A DNA stretch of 42,358 nucleotides, from the IMG/VR virus record IMGVR_UViG_3300025860_000033, positions 1 to 42,358 of that record; one strand, written 5' to 3'. Positions 24,796 to 31,517 of this stretch are shown here, piece after piece. The position numbers were made by a program, and so were the translations under genes. How positions within the stretch are numbered: position 1 is the stretch's first letter; the number at the start of each line of letters is the position of its first letter. The DNA is from a virus. The notes below the pieces were generated by a model. The model saw only the letters and a list, made by a program, of their open reading frames with translations, searched no databases and was not told the origin of the DNA.

Positions 24796-24885
24796 AAGAT
24801 AAGAAAGCGTTTTAATGCTTTTTATCAACTGTTGACCCACGTTTTTAATGTGGGTAATAAATTAAACTAAATAAATAAATAAATT

Positions 24886-25074
24886 ATGACAGTAGGAGAA
24901 AGAGTAGATTTATTAGTAAATGCAACTGATGAATATGCAAAAATAAGACTAAAAACTAGTGATGAATTTATAGAAATGATGAAGTTTATGTTTAGTGAAA
25001 AATATGAACTTATAAAGCATAAAGAAAAAGAATATTATAAGATGTTAGATATAATTAAAAATATTGGCTCTTAA
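24886..25074 (+). CDS. Small helical hypothetical protein
   Basis: A 62-residue helical, charged protein (MTVGERVDLLVNATDEYAKI, ending YYKMLDIIKNIGS). The leader AATAAATAAATAAATT is like that of other genes in this cluster. Function unknown. Confidence 0.58.
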   Translation: MTVGERVDLLVNATDEYAKIRLKTSDEFIEMMKFMFSEKYELIKHKEKEYYKMLDIIKNIGS

Positions 25075-25103
25075 TGTTTGCTAACTAATTAAAATAAATT
25101 AAG

Positions 25104-25325
25104 ATGGATATTTACTCAGAAGAAGGAACAAAGGTAATAGTTACAGAAGACAGTATAAAAAATGGTTATGACCATGTAGAAGAACATGCAAGGAAATTTT
25201 TAAAAGTTGGTAAAACTTACACAATAGAAAGCACCCATGTAAGCGGATGGAGTACCAGAGTTTACATTAAGGAATTTCCTGATGAAGTATTTAATAGTGT
25301 AAGTTTTGAGGGTGTAGAAAGTTAA
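25104..25325 (+). CDS. Small hypothetical protein
   Basis: A 73-residue protein (MDIYSEEGTKVIVTEDSIKN) with strands such as KTYTIESTHVSGWSTRVYIK, which looks like a small beta-barrel similar to short phage proteins of Bacteroidota. Function unknown. Confidence 0.62.
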   Translation: MDIYSEEGTKVIVTEDSIKNGYDHVEEHARKFLKVGKTYTIESTHVSGWSTRVYIKEFPDEVFNSVSFEGVES

Positions 25326-25355
25326 TGCACCCTAACTAATAAAAATAAGAAACGT

Positions 25356-25577
25356 ATGAAAAATACACTATTAGACCAAGTACTACAACAAGTACAAAAT
25401 AAAGAAATAAGTATTGAAAAAGCACGAGAATTAATATGTGTTTTATTTGATGTTAGCCAACAACGTGAACTTTTGTTTTGTGGTGGTTGTGGAAACAAGA
25501 AACAATTAATAGTTGAAACTGATATTAATAGCCAAATAGTTTGCAAAAATAAATTATGCAAACAAAATAAATTATGA
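25356..25577 (+). CDS. Zinc-finger-like small protein
   Basis: A 73-residue protein with a helical N-terminus (LLDQVLQQVQNKEISIEKAR) and Cys pairs CGGCGNKK (about 45-52) and CKNKLC (about 64-69), a probable zinc ribbon. The stop overlaps the next start (ATGA), so the two are coupled. Confidence 0.65.
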   Translation: MKNTLLDQVLQQVQNKEISIEKARELICVLFDVSQQRELLFCGGCGNKKQLIVETDINSQIVCKNKLCKQNKL

Positions 25578-25774
25578 CACCAAAAGAAGAAGCAATAGGA
25601 TTAGTACGCGAGTTCTACAATATAACTGAACAAGAAGGTTATCACGAAGAGTTTGAAGAAGCTAAAAAATGTGCCTTAATTTGTGTGAATAGAATTTTAG
25701 ATATATACGAATTAGATGAATATGCTCATTGGAGAAAAGTTAAACAAGAAATAATCAAACTAGAAAAATTATAA
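25574..25774 (+). CDS. Small helical hypothetical protein
   Basis: A 66-residue all-helical protein (MTPKEEAIGLVREFYNITEQ, CALICVNRILDIYEL). Short proteins with the pattern KEEAIxLVxxF and a central CAxxxVxxI are common in Bacteroidota phages, where their role is unknown (recalled resemblance). Confidence 0.68.
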   Translation: MTPKEEAIGLVREFYNITEQEGYHEEFEEAKKCALICVNRILDIYELDEYAHWRKVKQEIIKLEKL

Positions 25775-25778
25775 AAAC

Positions 25779-25919
25779 ATGGGAAGTAAAAAGAAAAGAA
25801 AAAAGAATAAGTCATCTGTAGCAGTAGGCATGACTACATTTATATTGGGCTCTGCATTCTTAGTATCATTATACATAATAGGTATAGCGCTAATAATAGC
25901 AGCTAGTAAAGATTTATAA
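25779..25919 (+). CDS. Small single-pass membrane protein
   Basis: A 46-residue protein with a very basic N-terminus (MGSKKKRKKNKSS) followed by a hydrophobic helix (FILGSAFLVSLYIIGIALII, about 21-40). It begins four bases after its neighbour. Topology predicts a cytoplasmic basic tail. Function unknown. Confidence 0.55.
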   Translation: MGSKKKRKKNKSSVAVGMTTFILGSAFLVSLYIIGIALIIAASKDL

Positions 25920-25982
25920 TGTCAAAAAATATTACGATAATTAAGTCAGCCCTTTGTGGACTATGTAATTGACTAATTTAAA

Positions 25983-26049
25983 GATACCTAGTGATAGGGA
26001 GGGTATCACATAAACAAGTGTCAGGTTTAGGAGTATTCCTGACACTTTA
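25983..26049 (+). ncRNA. Hairpin pair after small-gene cluster
   Basis: GATACC/GGTATC (25983-25988 with 26002-26007) is followed by a strong stem AAGTGTCAGG/CCTGACACTT (26016-26025 with 26038-26047). The second has only a short T-rich tail, so it may be a weak terminator or an RNA-processing structure. Confidence 0.48.
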
Positions 26050-26075
26050 TTGTCATCATTTTAACTAACAAATCA

Positions 26076-26312
26076 ATGAGGAGGAGAATAAAAAAAACTA
26101 TAGAAATTCTAACAAGTATGGAAGTAGGGCATGTTTATGCAAAGAGAACATTAATAAGAATGGTAGATCCTGATGCTCTAAAAATAGAGGATGAGGAATT
26201 AAATAGATGTGAAATGAGATCCTTTGATGTCACGTTGTGTAGAGCTAAGGCTAGAATAATGTTCGCGCACTATAGAACTAACATCAATAAGCAGATAGAG
26301 AGAATACTGTAG
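26076..26312 (+). CDS. Small basic hypothetical protein
   Basis: A 78-residue basic protein (MRRRIKKTIEILTSMEVGHV, then CRAKARIMFAHYRTNINKQI). The pattern suggests a small nucleic-acid-binding helix bundle, without specific evidence. Upstream of the tRNA-like element at 26374. Confidence 0.58.
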   Translation: MRRRIKKTIEILTSMEVGHVYAKRTLIRMVDPDALKIEDEELNRCEMRSFDVTLCRAKARIMFAHYRTNINKQIERIL

Positions 26313-26373
26313 CGTATGCTACATATAATACATAATTAATGATAGTAATATAGTAAAATATATACTGTCAACC

Positions 26374-26452
26374 AGGAAGTTAGCTCAATTGGTAGAGCTA
26401 TGCAAGCATGTGCTATAAGACAGAGACATAGGTTCGAACCCTATACTTTCTA
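26374..26452 (+). ncRNA. tRNA-like RNA with irregular anticodon arm
   Basis: Acceptor AGGAAGT/ACTTTCT (one G-U), D arm GCTC-AATTGGTA-GAGC (26383-26398) and T arm ATAGG-TTCGAAC-CCTAT (26428-26444) are canonical. The 29 bases between D and T arms form at best a bulged stem ATGCA/TGC-T-AT with loop AGCATG, lacking the U33-type seven-base loop. It may be a damaged or specialised tRNA. No anticodon can be assigned. Confidence 0.6.
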
Positions 26453-26483
26453 CGAATAAACATTAACCTAAAAACTAAACAAG

Positions 26484-26720
26484 ATGAAAAAAGAAACACA
26501 AAATTGGACTACAAATCCACAGCAACTAAGCTTCCCAGAGAAGATTTCAACATTATTATCAATGTCTAACAAGTTAGTACTAAATCAAGTGCATGAGCTA
26601 GAAAGACTTAAGCTTAAAAAGAACAATAAAAAGAGCGGGACACAATTAGCATTTATAAATTATTTGTATGACCATTATGTTATACAAGGAATGCCTAAAA
26701 CATATCTCGCTAGTAATTAA
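26484..26720 (+). CDS. Small hypothetical protein
   Basis: A 78-residue helical, basic protein (MKKETQNWTTNPQQLSFPEK, LERLKLKKNNKKSG). It follows the tRNA-like element closely and is itself followed by a ten-pair hairpin. Function unknown. Confidence 0.6.
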   Translation: MKKETQNWTTNPQQLSFPEKISTLLSMSNKLVLNQVHELERLKLKKNNKKSGTQLAFINYLYDHYVIQGMPKTYLASN

Positions 26721-26736
26721 CAATAACATCTTATAT

Positions 26737-26760
26737 TCCTATACCCAACCGGGTGTAGGA
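26737..26760 (+). other. Ten-pair hairpin
   Basis: TCCTATACCC-AACC-GGGTGTAGGA (26737-26760), one G-U. No T-tract follows, so it is more likely a processing or protection structure than a terminator. Confidence 0.5.
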
Positions 26761-26782
26761 GTAAAAGACAATCCGTGAACAA

Positions 26783-26923
26783 ATGAAAGAACTTAAAAAC
26801 TTAAAGAATAAGACTAATCTTGATGAAGAAGCAAAAACTTCCATCGTGCTTGCTGGAATAATAGTAGGACTAATATTGATTGGATACATTGTAGTTCAAA
26901 TGATGAATGGACCTTATTCTTAA
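26783..26923 (+). CDS. Small single-pass membrane protein
   Basis: A 46-residue protein: charged N-terminus (MKELKNLKNKTNLDEEAK), hydrophobic helix (SIVLAGIIVGLILIGYIVV, about 20-38), short tail MMNGPYS. It resembles the other tiny membrane proteins of this block in layout only. Confidence 0.55.
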   Translation: MKELKNLKNKTNLDEEAKTSIVLAGIIVGLILIGYIVVQMMNGPYS

Positions 26924-26934
26924 AACAAATAGAG

Positions 26935-27453
26935 ATGAAAAAACTAGAAACAAAAACACTAACTGTTCAAGAGATATTTAATTTAGTTAGCTCATACATT
27001 GACATAGATATAACCTTAAAAACAAGACAGGATGACTATGTTTATGCAAGAGCAGTATATTTTAAATTATGTCATGAAGAGAAGCACACATTGCAGTCAG
27101 CTGCAAAGCTAGTGAATAAAGATCATGCAACAGCTGTGCATGGTAGAAAAGTATTCTTAGACTTATTTAGTCAATTAAGATTTAGAAGATTTAAAGACCT
27201 GTACCTTAATTGCAAACTAGAAATGGATGCATTAAAGGATGATAATTTAAACTTAACTGATTTCTTACTTAGATTTAAGGAAGATATAAAGATCATGAGT
27301 TTAGAGAAGTATGTAAAATTTAAAGTAACAGTATTAAAAGGAATTAACGAACACAATGAAGCAAGAGAACAAGAAGATAATTACATTCGCGCTAAAGCTA
27401 GCGGCTATGACCCTTATTTCTTTAATCCTAGCCCAACTGATAAAGTAGGTTAA
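26935..27453 (+). CDS. DnaA domain IV-like DNA-binding protein
   Basis: A 172-residue protein. Residues about 36-75 follow the helix-turn-helix of the DnaA C-terminal domain: ARAVYFKLCHEEKHTLQSAA (38-57), then KDHATAVHGRKV (62-73) corresponding to the DnaA signature RDHSTVLHA. There is no AAA+ domain, so it is a DNA binder and not an initiator ATPase. It could bind DnaA-box-like sites for origin or transcription control. The remaining helical region (80-172) is unrecognised. It lies just before a 1.1 kb non-coding locus. The family call is by motif. Confidence 0.66.
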   Translation: MKKLETKTLTVQEIFNLVSSYIDIDITLKTRQDDYVYARAVYFKLCHEEKHTLQSAAKLVNKDHATAVHGRKVFLDLFSQLRFRRFKDLYLNCKLEMDALKDDNLNLTDFLLRFKEDIKIMSLEKYVKFKVTVLKGINEHNEAREQEDNYIRAKASGYDPYFFNPSPTDKVG

Positions 27454-27476
27454 ACATTAAATACATTTGTGAATAT
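27449..27476 (+). promoter_or_regulatory. Repeated promoter-like element, copy 1
   Basis: GGTTAAACATTAAATACATT and the following TGTGAATA match copy 2 at 27699-27726 at nearly every position. It contains TACATTTG (27462-27469), fitting TAnnTTTG, but GAT rather than TTG at the -33 position. It overlaps the stop of the preceding gene. Confidence 0.45.
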
Positions 27477-27688
27477 CTAGAAGGATATACGAGATACAAT
27501 CTATGCGAGTTAGATGTATTCACAATAAAAATACGGGCCAACTAAGATTGAAAATTTAGTTAACACTAGGCTAGTGTACCACACACGAAGAGAAATCAGG
27601 TAGTTCTGATAGTGGATACAGGGGTGCTGAGATGTCCCAGATTAATCATCTGCTCAAGAATAGGTAAGAGTTTGTAGTACCTAAATGA

Positions 27689-27726
27689 TTGCTTACAGGT
27701 TAAACATTGAATACCTTTGTGAATAT
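27689..27726 (+). promoter_or_regulatory. Bacteroidota-type promoter, repeat copy 2
   Basis: TTG (27689-27691), exactly 20 bases, then TACCTTTG (27712-27719): a perfect TTG-N20-TAnnTTTG match. The surrounding GGTTAAACATTGAATACC is the second copy of the repeat at 27449. Transcription would begin near 27725 and run through the RNA modules into the SPFH gene. Confidence 0.66.
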
Positions 27727-28085
27727 TAGAGATTAAGCAGGAGAAATTCTCAATACAATCTGCATACTCACATAAAGATACTAATCCTGAATTGACAGGA
27801 TGTTATTTAGCCACAAGAACGCTTCTGTAGATATACAGATGGTCTTTAGACAAAGCTCAGTATTGTAAAGAAATGGAGTAATCCTAGATGTATTTTTCCC
27901 TTTGAGAAAGGGAATTCCTTGAATCATTAGATAGCATAGATATGTGTCATATAAAATACACATGTTGAGGAAATCTAAGAATACAAATGAGCAAGTATCC
28001 GCGAGGACTTGGACTATTATATTGAAGGAGGATGGCTTCTTAACACTTTACGCTGAAATATGTGTCCTTTTAGTGAATATTATAG

Positions 28086-28250
28086 TTTTTCAGCAAGTAG
28101 TTAAATAGGAATTAACAGGCTTTTAATTTAGGTTAAAAAGTAATGGCACAATCTATTTAAATACGTGACCCTACTCTTATTAGTGAATTGAGTAAAGCCT
28201 TTTAATGACCGTAAATTGAGGTAACAGCTAATAAGAAAGAGGGTGCTAAA
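28086..28250 (+). ncRNA. RNA module N, copy 1
   Basis: Starts with CAGCAAGTAGTTAA and ends with helix ACCCT-(ACT)-CTTATTAG (28168-28183) paired to CTAATAAG-(AAAG)-AGGGT (28228-28244), then GCTAAA. The internal loop ACT/AAAG is identical in copy 2 while the distal helix has changed on both strands, i.e. compensatory substitution. Confidence 0.66.
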
Positions 28251-28342
28251 TACAAGTTGAAATCGACCAACTTTAATTAGAAGAGTATAGTAATATACTC
28301 CATAGATGCACCTGTATGAGATATGGTGCTACAAACTATGAG

Positions 28343-28537
28343 AAGTTCTCAGCAAGTAGTTAATGCGAAGAAGGTGCATAGTAATATGTATGAATGGCAA
28401 CGAGTTAATATGATACCTTGATAATAGACCCGTCTTAGAGGAAATTCCACGAACACCTCCGTAACTACGTGACCCTACTCTTTATCTAACCAAATAGGTT
28501 TAACCATAGAGGGATGATAAAGAAAGAGGGTGCTAAA
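28343..28537 (+). ncRNA. RNA module N, copy 2
   Basis: Starts with CAGCAAGTAGTTAA and ends with ACCCT-(ACT)-CTTTATC (28472-28486) paired to GATAAAG-(AAAG)-AGGGT (28516-28531), then GCTAAA. It ends 26 bases before the SPFH start, so it could also act in cis on that gene. Confidence 0.66.
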
Positions 28538-28563
28538 ATATTAATATTTTAAAACAAAGTAAA

Positions 28564-29748
28564 ATGATTAAAAAGTTGAAAATTCCTATTTTAATAGGTG
28601 TATTAGTGATTGTGGGTTTAGCGTTAAATCCATTTTCAATTAACGATGCTGGTAATAGGCAGGTTATACAAACATTTGGAGGTGATCTAAATGTAAAGTT
28701 TGATCCTGGATTTTATTATGCAGGAGTAAGAGCTAAAGTGACTACTTACCCAAACAATGTTACTGTTCAGGTAGGCCCTGAAGAAAAAAAGTCTGAAGAG
28801 GCAGATTATTGGAGGCCTGCTCATACAGCTACATTTGGAGAAGGTGACCAAGCTTTAGTTGGGCATACAGTTAAATGGGATTTACCTAATGGGAGTAAAG
28901 AAATGGTTGAATTACATACTACATATAATAGTATAGATAATTTAATGAAAACTACTTTGTTACAATACCAAAAGGAAACTATGAACTATAGTACTCAGAG
29001 ATTATCTTCTGAAGCTCATTATAGTGGTGGTCAATCTCAATTGAAAGAGTACTTTCAAGATCAGTTAAGAAGAGGTCAGGTGTTATTAATCACTGAAACT
29101 AAAACTAGGAAACTAGAAGATGGTACAGAGAAGACATACATTAAAGTCCAGGAAAAAACTGATGTTGATGGAAATTTCTTAAGAACTCAATCAGACATAC
29201 AAACTTATGGAATGATTGCTTCATTTAGTTCAATAGACTTTGTTCAATATGATGCAAGAATATATGAGAAGTTGAAGTCTAAGATTGATGCAGCATCTGA
29301 TGAAGCTACAGCTAAACAACAATTAATAACAGCTCAACAAGAAGCTTTAACAGAAAAAGCTAAGGGTGAGAAGTTAATTGCTGAAACTAAAGCTAGAGAA
29401 GAATCAGCTAAATTACAAGCAGTTATTAGAGCACAAAAGGAAGCAGCAGTAGCAGAACAGAATCTTAAAAGAGATAAGTTAAATGCAGCAGCAATACTAG
29501 CTTTAAAGAGAGCTGAAGCTCAAGGTGATAAACTTAAGGTTCAAGCTGGATTATCTCCATTAGAGATGGCTGAAATTGAAAGAGACACTAGAATTGGTGT
29601 AATGAAAGCATTAGCGGGCCCAAGTGGAATTGTATTTCCTAAAATTGTATCAGGAGGATCTGGTGGCAGTGGTGGAGGTGCACTTCAAACATTTCAGTTA
29701 GAAAGATTATATGAACTTTCTACTAAAATGAGTAAACAAAGAAAATAG
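28564..29748 (+). CDS. SPFH/prohibitin-family membrane protein
   Basis: A 394-residue protein. An N-terminal membrane helix (about 7-23, ILIGVLVIVGLALNPF) is followed by NDAGNRQVIQTFGG and an SPFH-like domain (about 28-240). A long Ala/Glu/Lys coiled coil (about 245-345, EALTEKAKGEKLIAETKARE) and a Gly-rich linker (about 364-376) lead to the C-terminal tail. SPFH proteins assemble into ring-like membrane scaffolds and can control proteases or membrane integrity; phage versions may protect the envelope or block superinfection. That role is inference. It has its own promoter/RNA leader and terminator, so it is a separate transcription unit. Confidence 0.8.
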   Translation: MIKKLKIPILIGVLVIVGLALNPFSINDAGNRQVIQTFGGDLNVKFDPGFYYAGVRAKVTTYPNNVTVQVGPEEKKSEEADYWRPAHTATFGEGDQALVGHTVKWDLPNGSKEMVELHTTYNSIDNLMKTTLLQYQKETMNYSTQRLSSEAHYSGGQSQLKEYFQDQLRRGQVLLITETKTRKLEDGTEKTYIKVQEKTDVDGNFLRTQSDIQTYGMIASFSSIDFVQYDARIYEKLKSKIDAASDEATAKQQLITAQQEALTEKAKGEKLIAETKAREESAKLQAVIRAQKEAAVAEQNLKRDKLNAAAILALKRAEAQGDKLKVQAGLSPLEMAEIERDTRIGVMKALAGPSGIVFPKIVSGGSGGSGGGALQTFQLERLYELSTKMSKQRK

Positions 29749-29762
29749 AATAAACAACAATT

Positions 29763-29794
29763 AAAAAGCCCTGTATAATATATAGGGCTTTTTT
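29763..29794 (+). terminator. Terminator after the SPFH gene
   Basis: AAAAAGCCCT/AGGGCTTTTT (29763-29772 with 29784-29793) with an 11-base loop and a T-run. Strong and symmetrical, so it could work on both strands. Confidence 0.9.
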
Positions 29795-29814
29795 AACTTA
29801 AAAATTCAAATCAC

Positions 29815-29985
29815 ATGACAAAAAGAATCAGATTCAAAACATTAAAAGGCTCAGTTAAAAAACAAGCTCTTAAAGACATAAGGGAATCACCATTTGAAAC
29901 TTGTTACATAGATAGAGAATATCTAGTTAGAAGAATTACGCATAATATACCTGCTTTCATAAGCATAAATACCTGCAGATTATAG
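29815..29985 (+). CDS. Small basic hypothetical protein
   Basis: A 56-residue basic protein (MTKRIRFKTLKGSVKKQALK, ending AFISINTCRL). The stop is two bases before the next ATG. Function unknown. Confidence 0.55.
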   Translation: MTKRIRFKTLKGSVKKQALKDIRESPFETCYIDREYLVRRITHNIPAFISINTCRL

Positions 29986-29987
29986 GC

Positions 29988-30236
29988 ATGAAAGAAAAGG
30001 TATACAAAATTAAACTAAAGAATGGTGCTTACTATTCAATAAAACAAGGAGATTTGAGTATTTCCGGTAATTATGATTTATGCTATGGATGCTCATTTAT
30101 AGCTAATCAAGATGAATGTTTAGAAGCAAAGATTACTTCCTTAAAACTTTATGGAGTATCATGTACTAAACTAGACAGTGTATATCTTCCTGTAATAAAT
30201 ATAAAAACTACAGTAAAAAGAAAACTTAAATTATAA
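29988..30236 (+). CDS. Small protein with VKRKLKL tail
   Basis: An 82-residue beta-rich protein (MKEKVYKIKLKNGAYYSIKQ) with Cys residues near 30, 34, 45 and 57 that might bind metal. It ends TTVKRKLKL, the tail shared with small proteins of the leftward block. Followed by structured non-coding sequence. Confidence 0.65.
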   Translation: MKEKVYKIKLKNGAYYSIKQGDLSISGNYDLCYGCSFIANQDECLEAKITSLKLYGVSCTKLDSVYLPVINIKTTVKRKLKL

Positions 30237-30241
30237 TCTAT

Positions 30242-30358
30242 CACTTACTCAGGGCATTCCCAGGGAAGTGACGTAAGAAAGAGTGCAGTTGAAGCCAACA
30301 AGAATAAAACCACTTGTGTGATTCATATTTAGATAATAAAGCTGGATACTCACTCTTT
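30242..30358 (+). ncRNA. Helix-closed RNA units
   Basis: Hairpin TCACTT/AAGTGA (around 30241-30271) is followed by AAAGAGTG (30278-30285) pairing with CACTCTTT (30351-30358) and then TT. AAGAAAGAGTG resembles the 3' strand of module N. No ORF is present. Confidence 0.5.
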
Positions 30359-30375
30359 TTAAGATATTTAAAATT

Positions 30376-30516
30376 AACTCCTCCTGAGGTGTATGAGCAA
30401 TAAGCCACGAGTAATTAAACTCTCGTAAGTCCATATATGGCAGGATAAGAATGAAAATACGGATGATATTGTTAAAGTATCCACACAGAGCTCCGAACCT
30501 GGATACCAGGAGGGTT
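30376..30516 (+). ncRNA. Helix-closed 141-nt RNA unit
   Basis: AACTC-(C)-TCCTG (30376-30386) pairs with CAGGA-GGGTT (30507-30516), ten pairs with one bulged C and one G-U. A hairpin CCTGG-ATA-CCAGG (around 30498-30510) competes with the closing helix, which could make a switch. It ends 38 bases before the next start. Confidence 0.5.
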
Positions 30517-30554
30517 ATAAAACATTAACTAATTTAAAAAAAAAAAACAAAATC

Positions 30555-30770
30555 ATGGAAACATTTTTAAACATTATGCTGGTAATATACTTTTTATCAA
30601 CATCTTATTATTTATACAACTTAACAATTGAATTGATTGAATGGGCTGAAACTGGCATTGTGACAAAATTATATGTCGCAGTTTCTATATTCTCATTCAT
30701 TGGAGCATTTGTACCTTTATTTAATACATTTATTTCATTAAGATTGCTTAGAATTTATTTAAGAAAATAA
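30555..30770 (+). CDS. Small two-pass membrane protein
   Basis: A 71-residue protein with hydrophobic segments at about 5-25 (NIMLVIYFLSTSYYLYNLT) and about 40-62 (VAVSIFSFIGAFVPLFNTF), and a basic end (LRIYLRK). It stops one base before the next ATG. Function unknown. Confidence 0.6.
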   Translation: METFLNIMLVIYFLSTSYYLYNLTIELIEWAETGIVTKLYVAVSIFSFIGAFVPLFNTFISLRLLRIYLRK

Positions 30771-30771
30771 T

Positions 30772-31077
30772 ATGGAACTACGTAAAAGAAAAGTATCAAG
30801 ATATACAATGGATTCATTAATAATAGTGAATCATGGGATAGCAAGAAGAGCTATGTCTTGGACATCAGAGTCAGGTAATGTCACTCCTTTAAAGACTATG
30901 AACATTAATCATTTAAAGAATGCTATTGCAAAGATAAAAAGAGGTCATCATCCTAAAAAGGAAAGCTTCTTGCCAACTCTTGAATTAGAATTAATATACA
31001 GAGAAACAGAAGAGAATCATAATAATAAAATTAAAACTAAACATGGAAAAAAAAGATCACTCGAAGGAATTGGATAA
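30772..31077 (+). CDS. Conserved-type phage protein
   Basis: A 101-residue basic protein. MSWTSESGNVTPLKTMNINH (about 28-47) followed by HLKNAI matches a pattern often seen in small proteins of Bacteroidota phages (W-T-x-G ... M ... HL-x-N-x-I), a recalled resemblance. Overlaps the next gene by 35 bases. Function unknown; it heads the replication module. Confidence 0.66.
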   Translation: MELRKRKVSRYTMDSLIIVNHGIARRAMSWTSESGNVTPLKTMNINHLKNAIAKIKRGHHPKKESFLPTLELELIYRETEENHNNKIKTKHGKKRSLEGIG

Positions 31078-31516
31078 GATCCTATCGGAACAAGAAGTAA
31101 CTAGCGAGAAAACTCAAGAAAAAGTAGCATTTAGTAATAATGAATCATTTAAAAATGCAATAGGGAATGAAGAATTCTCTTCAGTAATAACATTATTAAC
31201 TAATATTGTTGAAAAGATTTCAGATAGTTTAGAGAATAGAGAAAGTGCTAAACAAGCTGCAATTACTAAGCTGAAAGAGATGAAAGAAACATTTGGTGAC
31301 AATGATCAAATGTCAGTAGGAATCAAAATTGTTAAAAGAAAATTGATGGAAACTGATGTTAAAGTTTATGAGACATTCTCAAATGAATTCGAGAACTTAA
31401 CTAATACTATTGAGTTCTTAAACAGGTTCAGACCTGTAGATGACATGATACCTTATGTTAATTTAAGCTGGGTAAGTAAAGTAAAAAAATATTTAAACAA
31501 CAAAAAAAATAAATAA
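31043..31516 (+). CDS. Helical hypothetical protein
   Basis: A 157-residue charged helical protein (LSEQEVTSEKTQEKVAFSNN early, then SSVITLLTNIVEKISDSLEN). Likely coiled coil around 50-110. It ends one base before the next start. Conserved position in the module suggests a replication accessory role, but no motif supports this. Confidence 0.65.
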   Translation: MEKKDHSKELDKILSEQEVTSEKTQEKVAFSNNESFKNAIGNEEFSSVITLLTNIVEKISDSLENRESAKQAAITKLKEMKETFGDNDQMSVGIKIVKRKLMETDVKVYETFSNEFENLTNTIEFLNRFRPVDDMIPYVNLSWVSKVKKYLNNKKNK

Positions 31517-31517
31517 A

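Larger units (their letters stand above)
27454..28563 (+). ncRNA. 1.1 kb non-coding, densely structured RNA locus
   Basis: No supportable ORF. Hairpins include AACTAA/TTTAGTT (around 27550-27572), ACACTA-GGC-TAGTGT (around 27573-27587), ATCAG/CTGAT (around 27600), CAGAT/ATCTG (around 27638), ATCCTG/CAGGAT (around 27785), TCCCTTT/AAAGGGA (around 27897) and AGGAC/GTCCT closing 28004-28068. It ends with two copies of an RNA module (28086-28250 and 28343-28537). A perfect promoter lies inside (27689-27719). Size and complexity recall large phage RNAs such as GOLLD or ROOL, but I cannot show homology. Confidence 0.6.

Noticed and set aside
27462-27526. Helix TTGTGAATA/TATTCACAA as another RNA closing helix
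   Set aside because: Its 5' strand overlaps the -7 box of the repeated promoter-like element, so transcription probably starts inside it. I treat the repeat as promoter-like instead.
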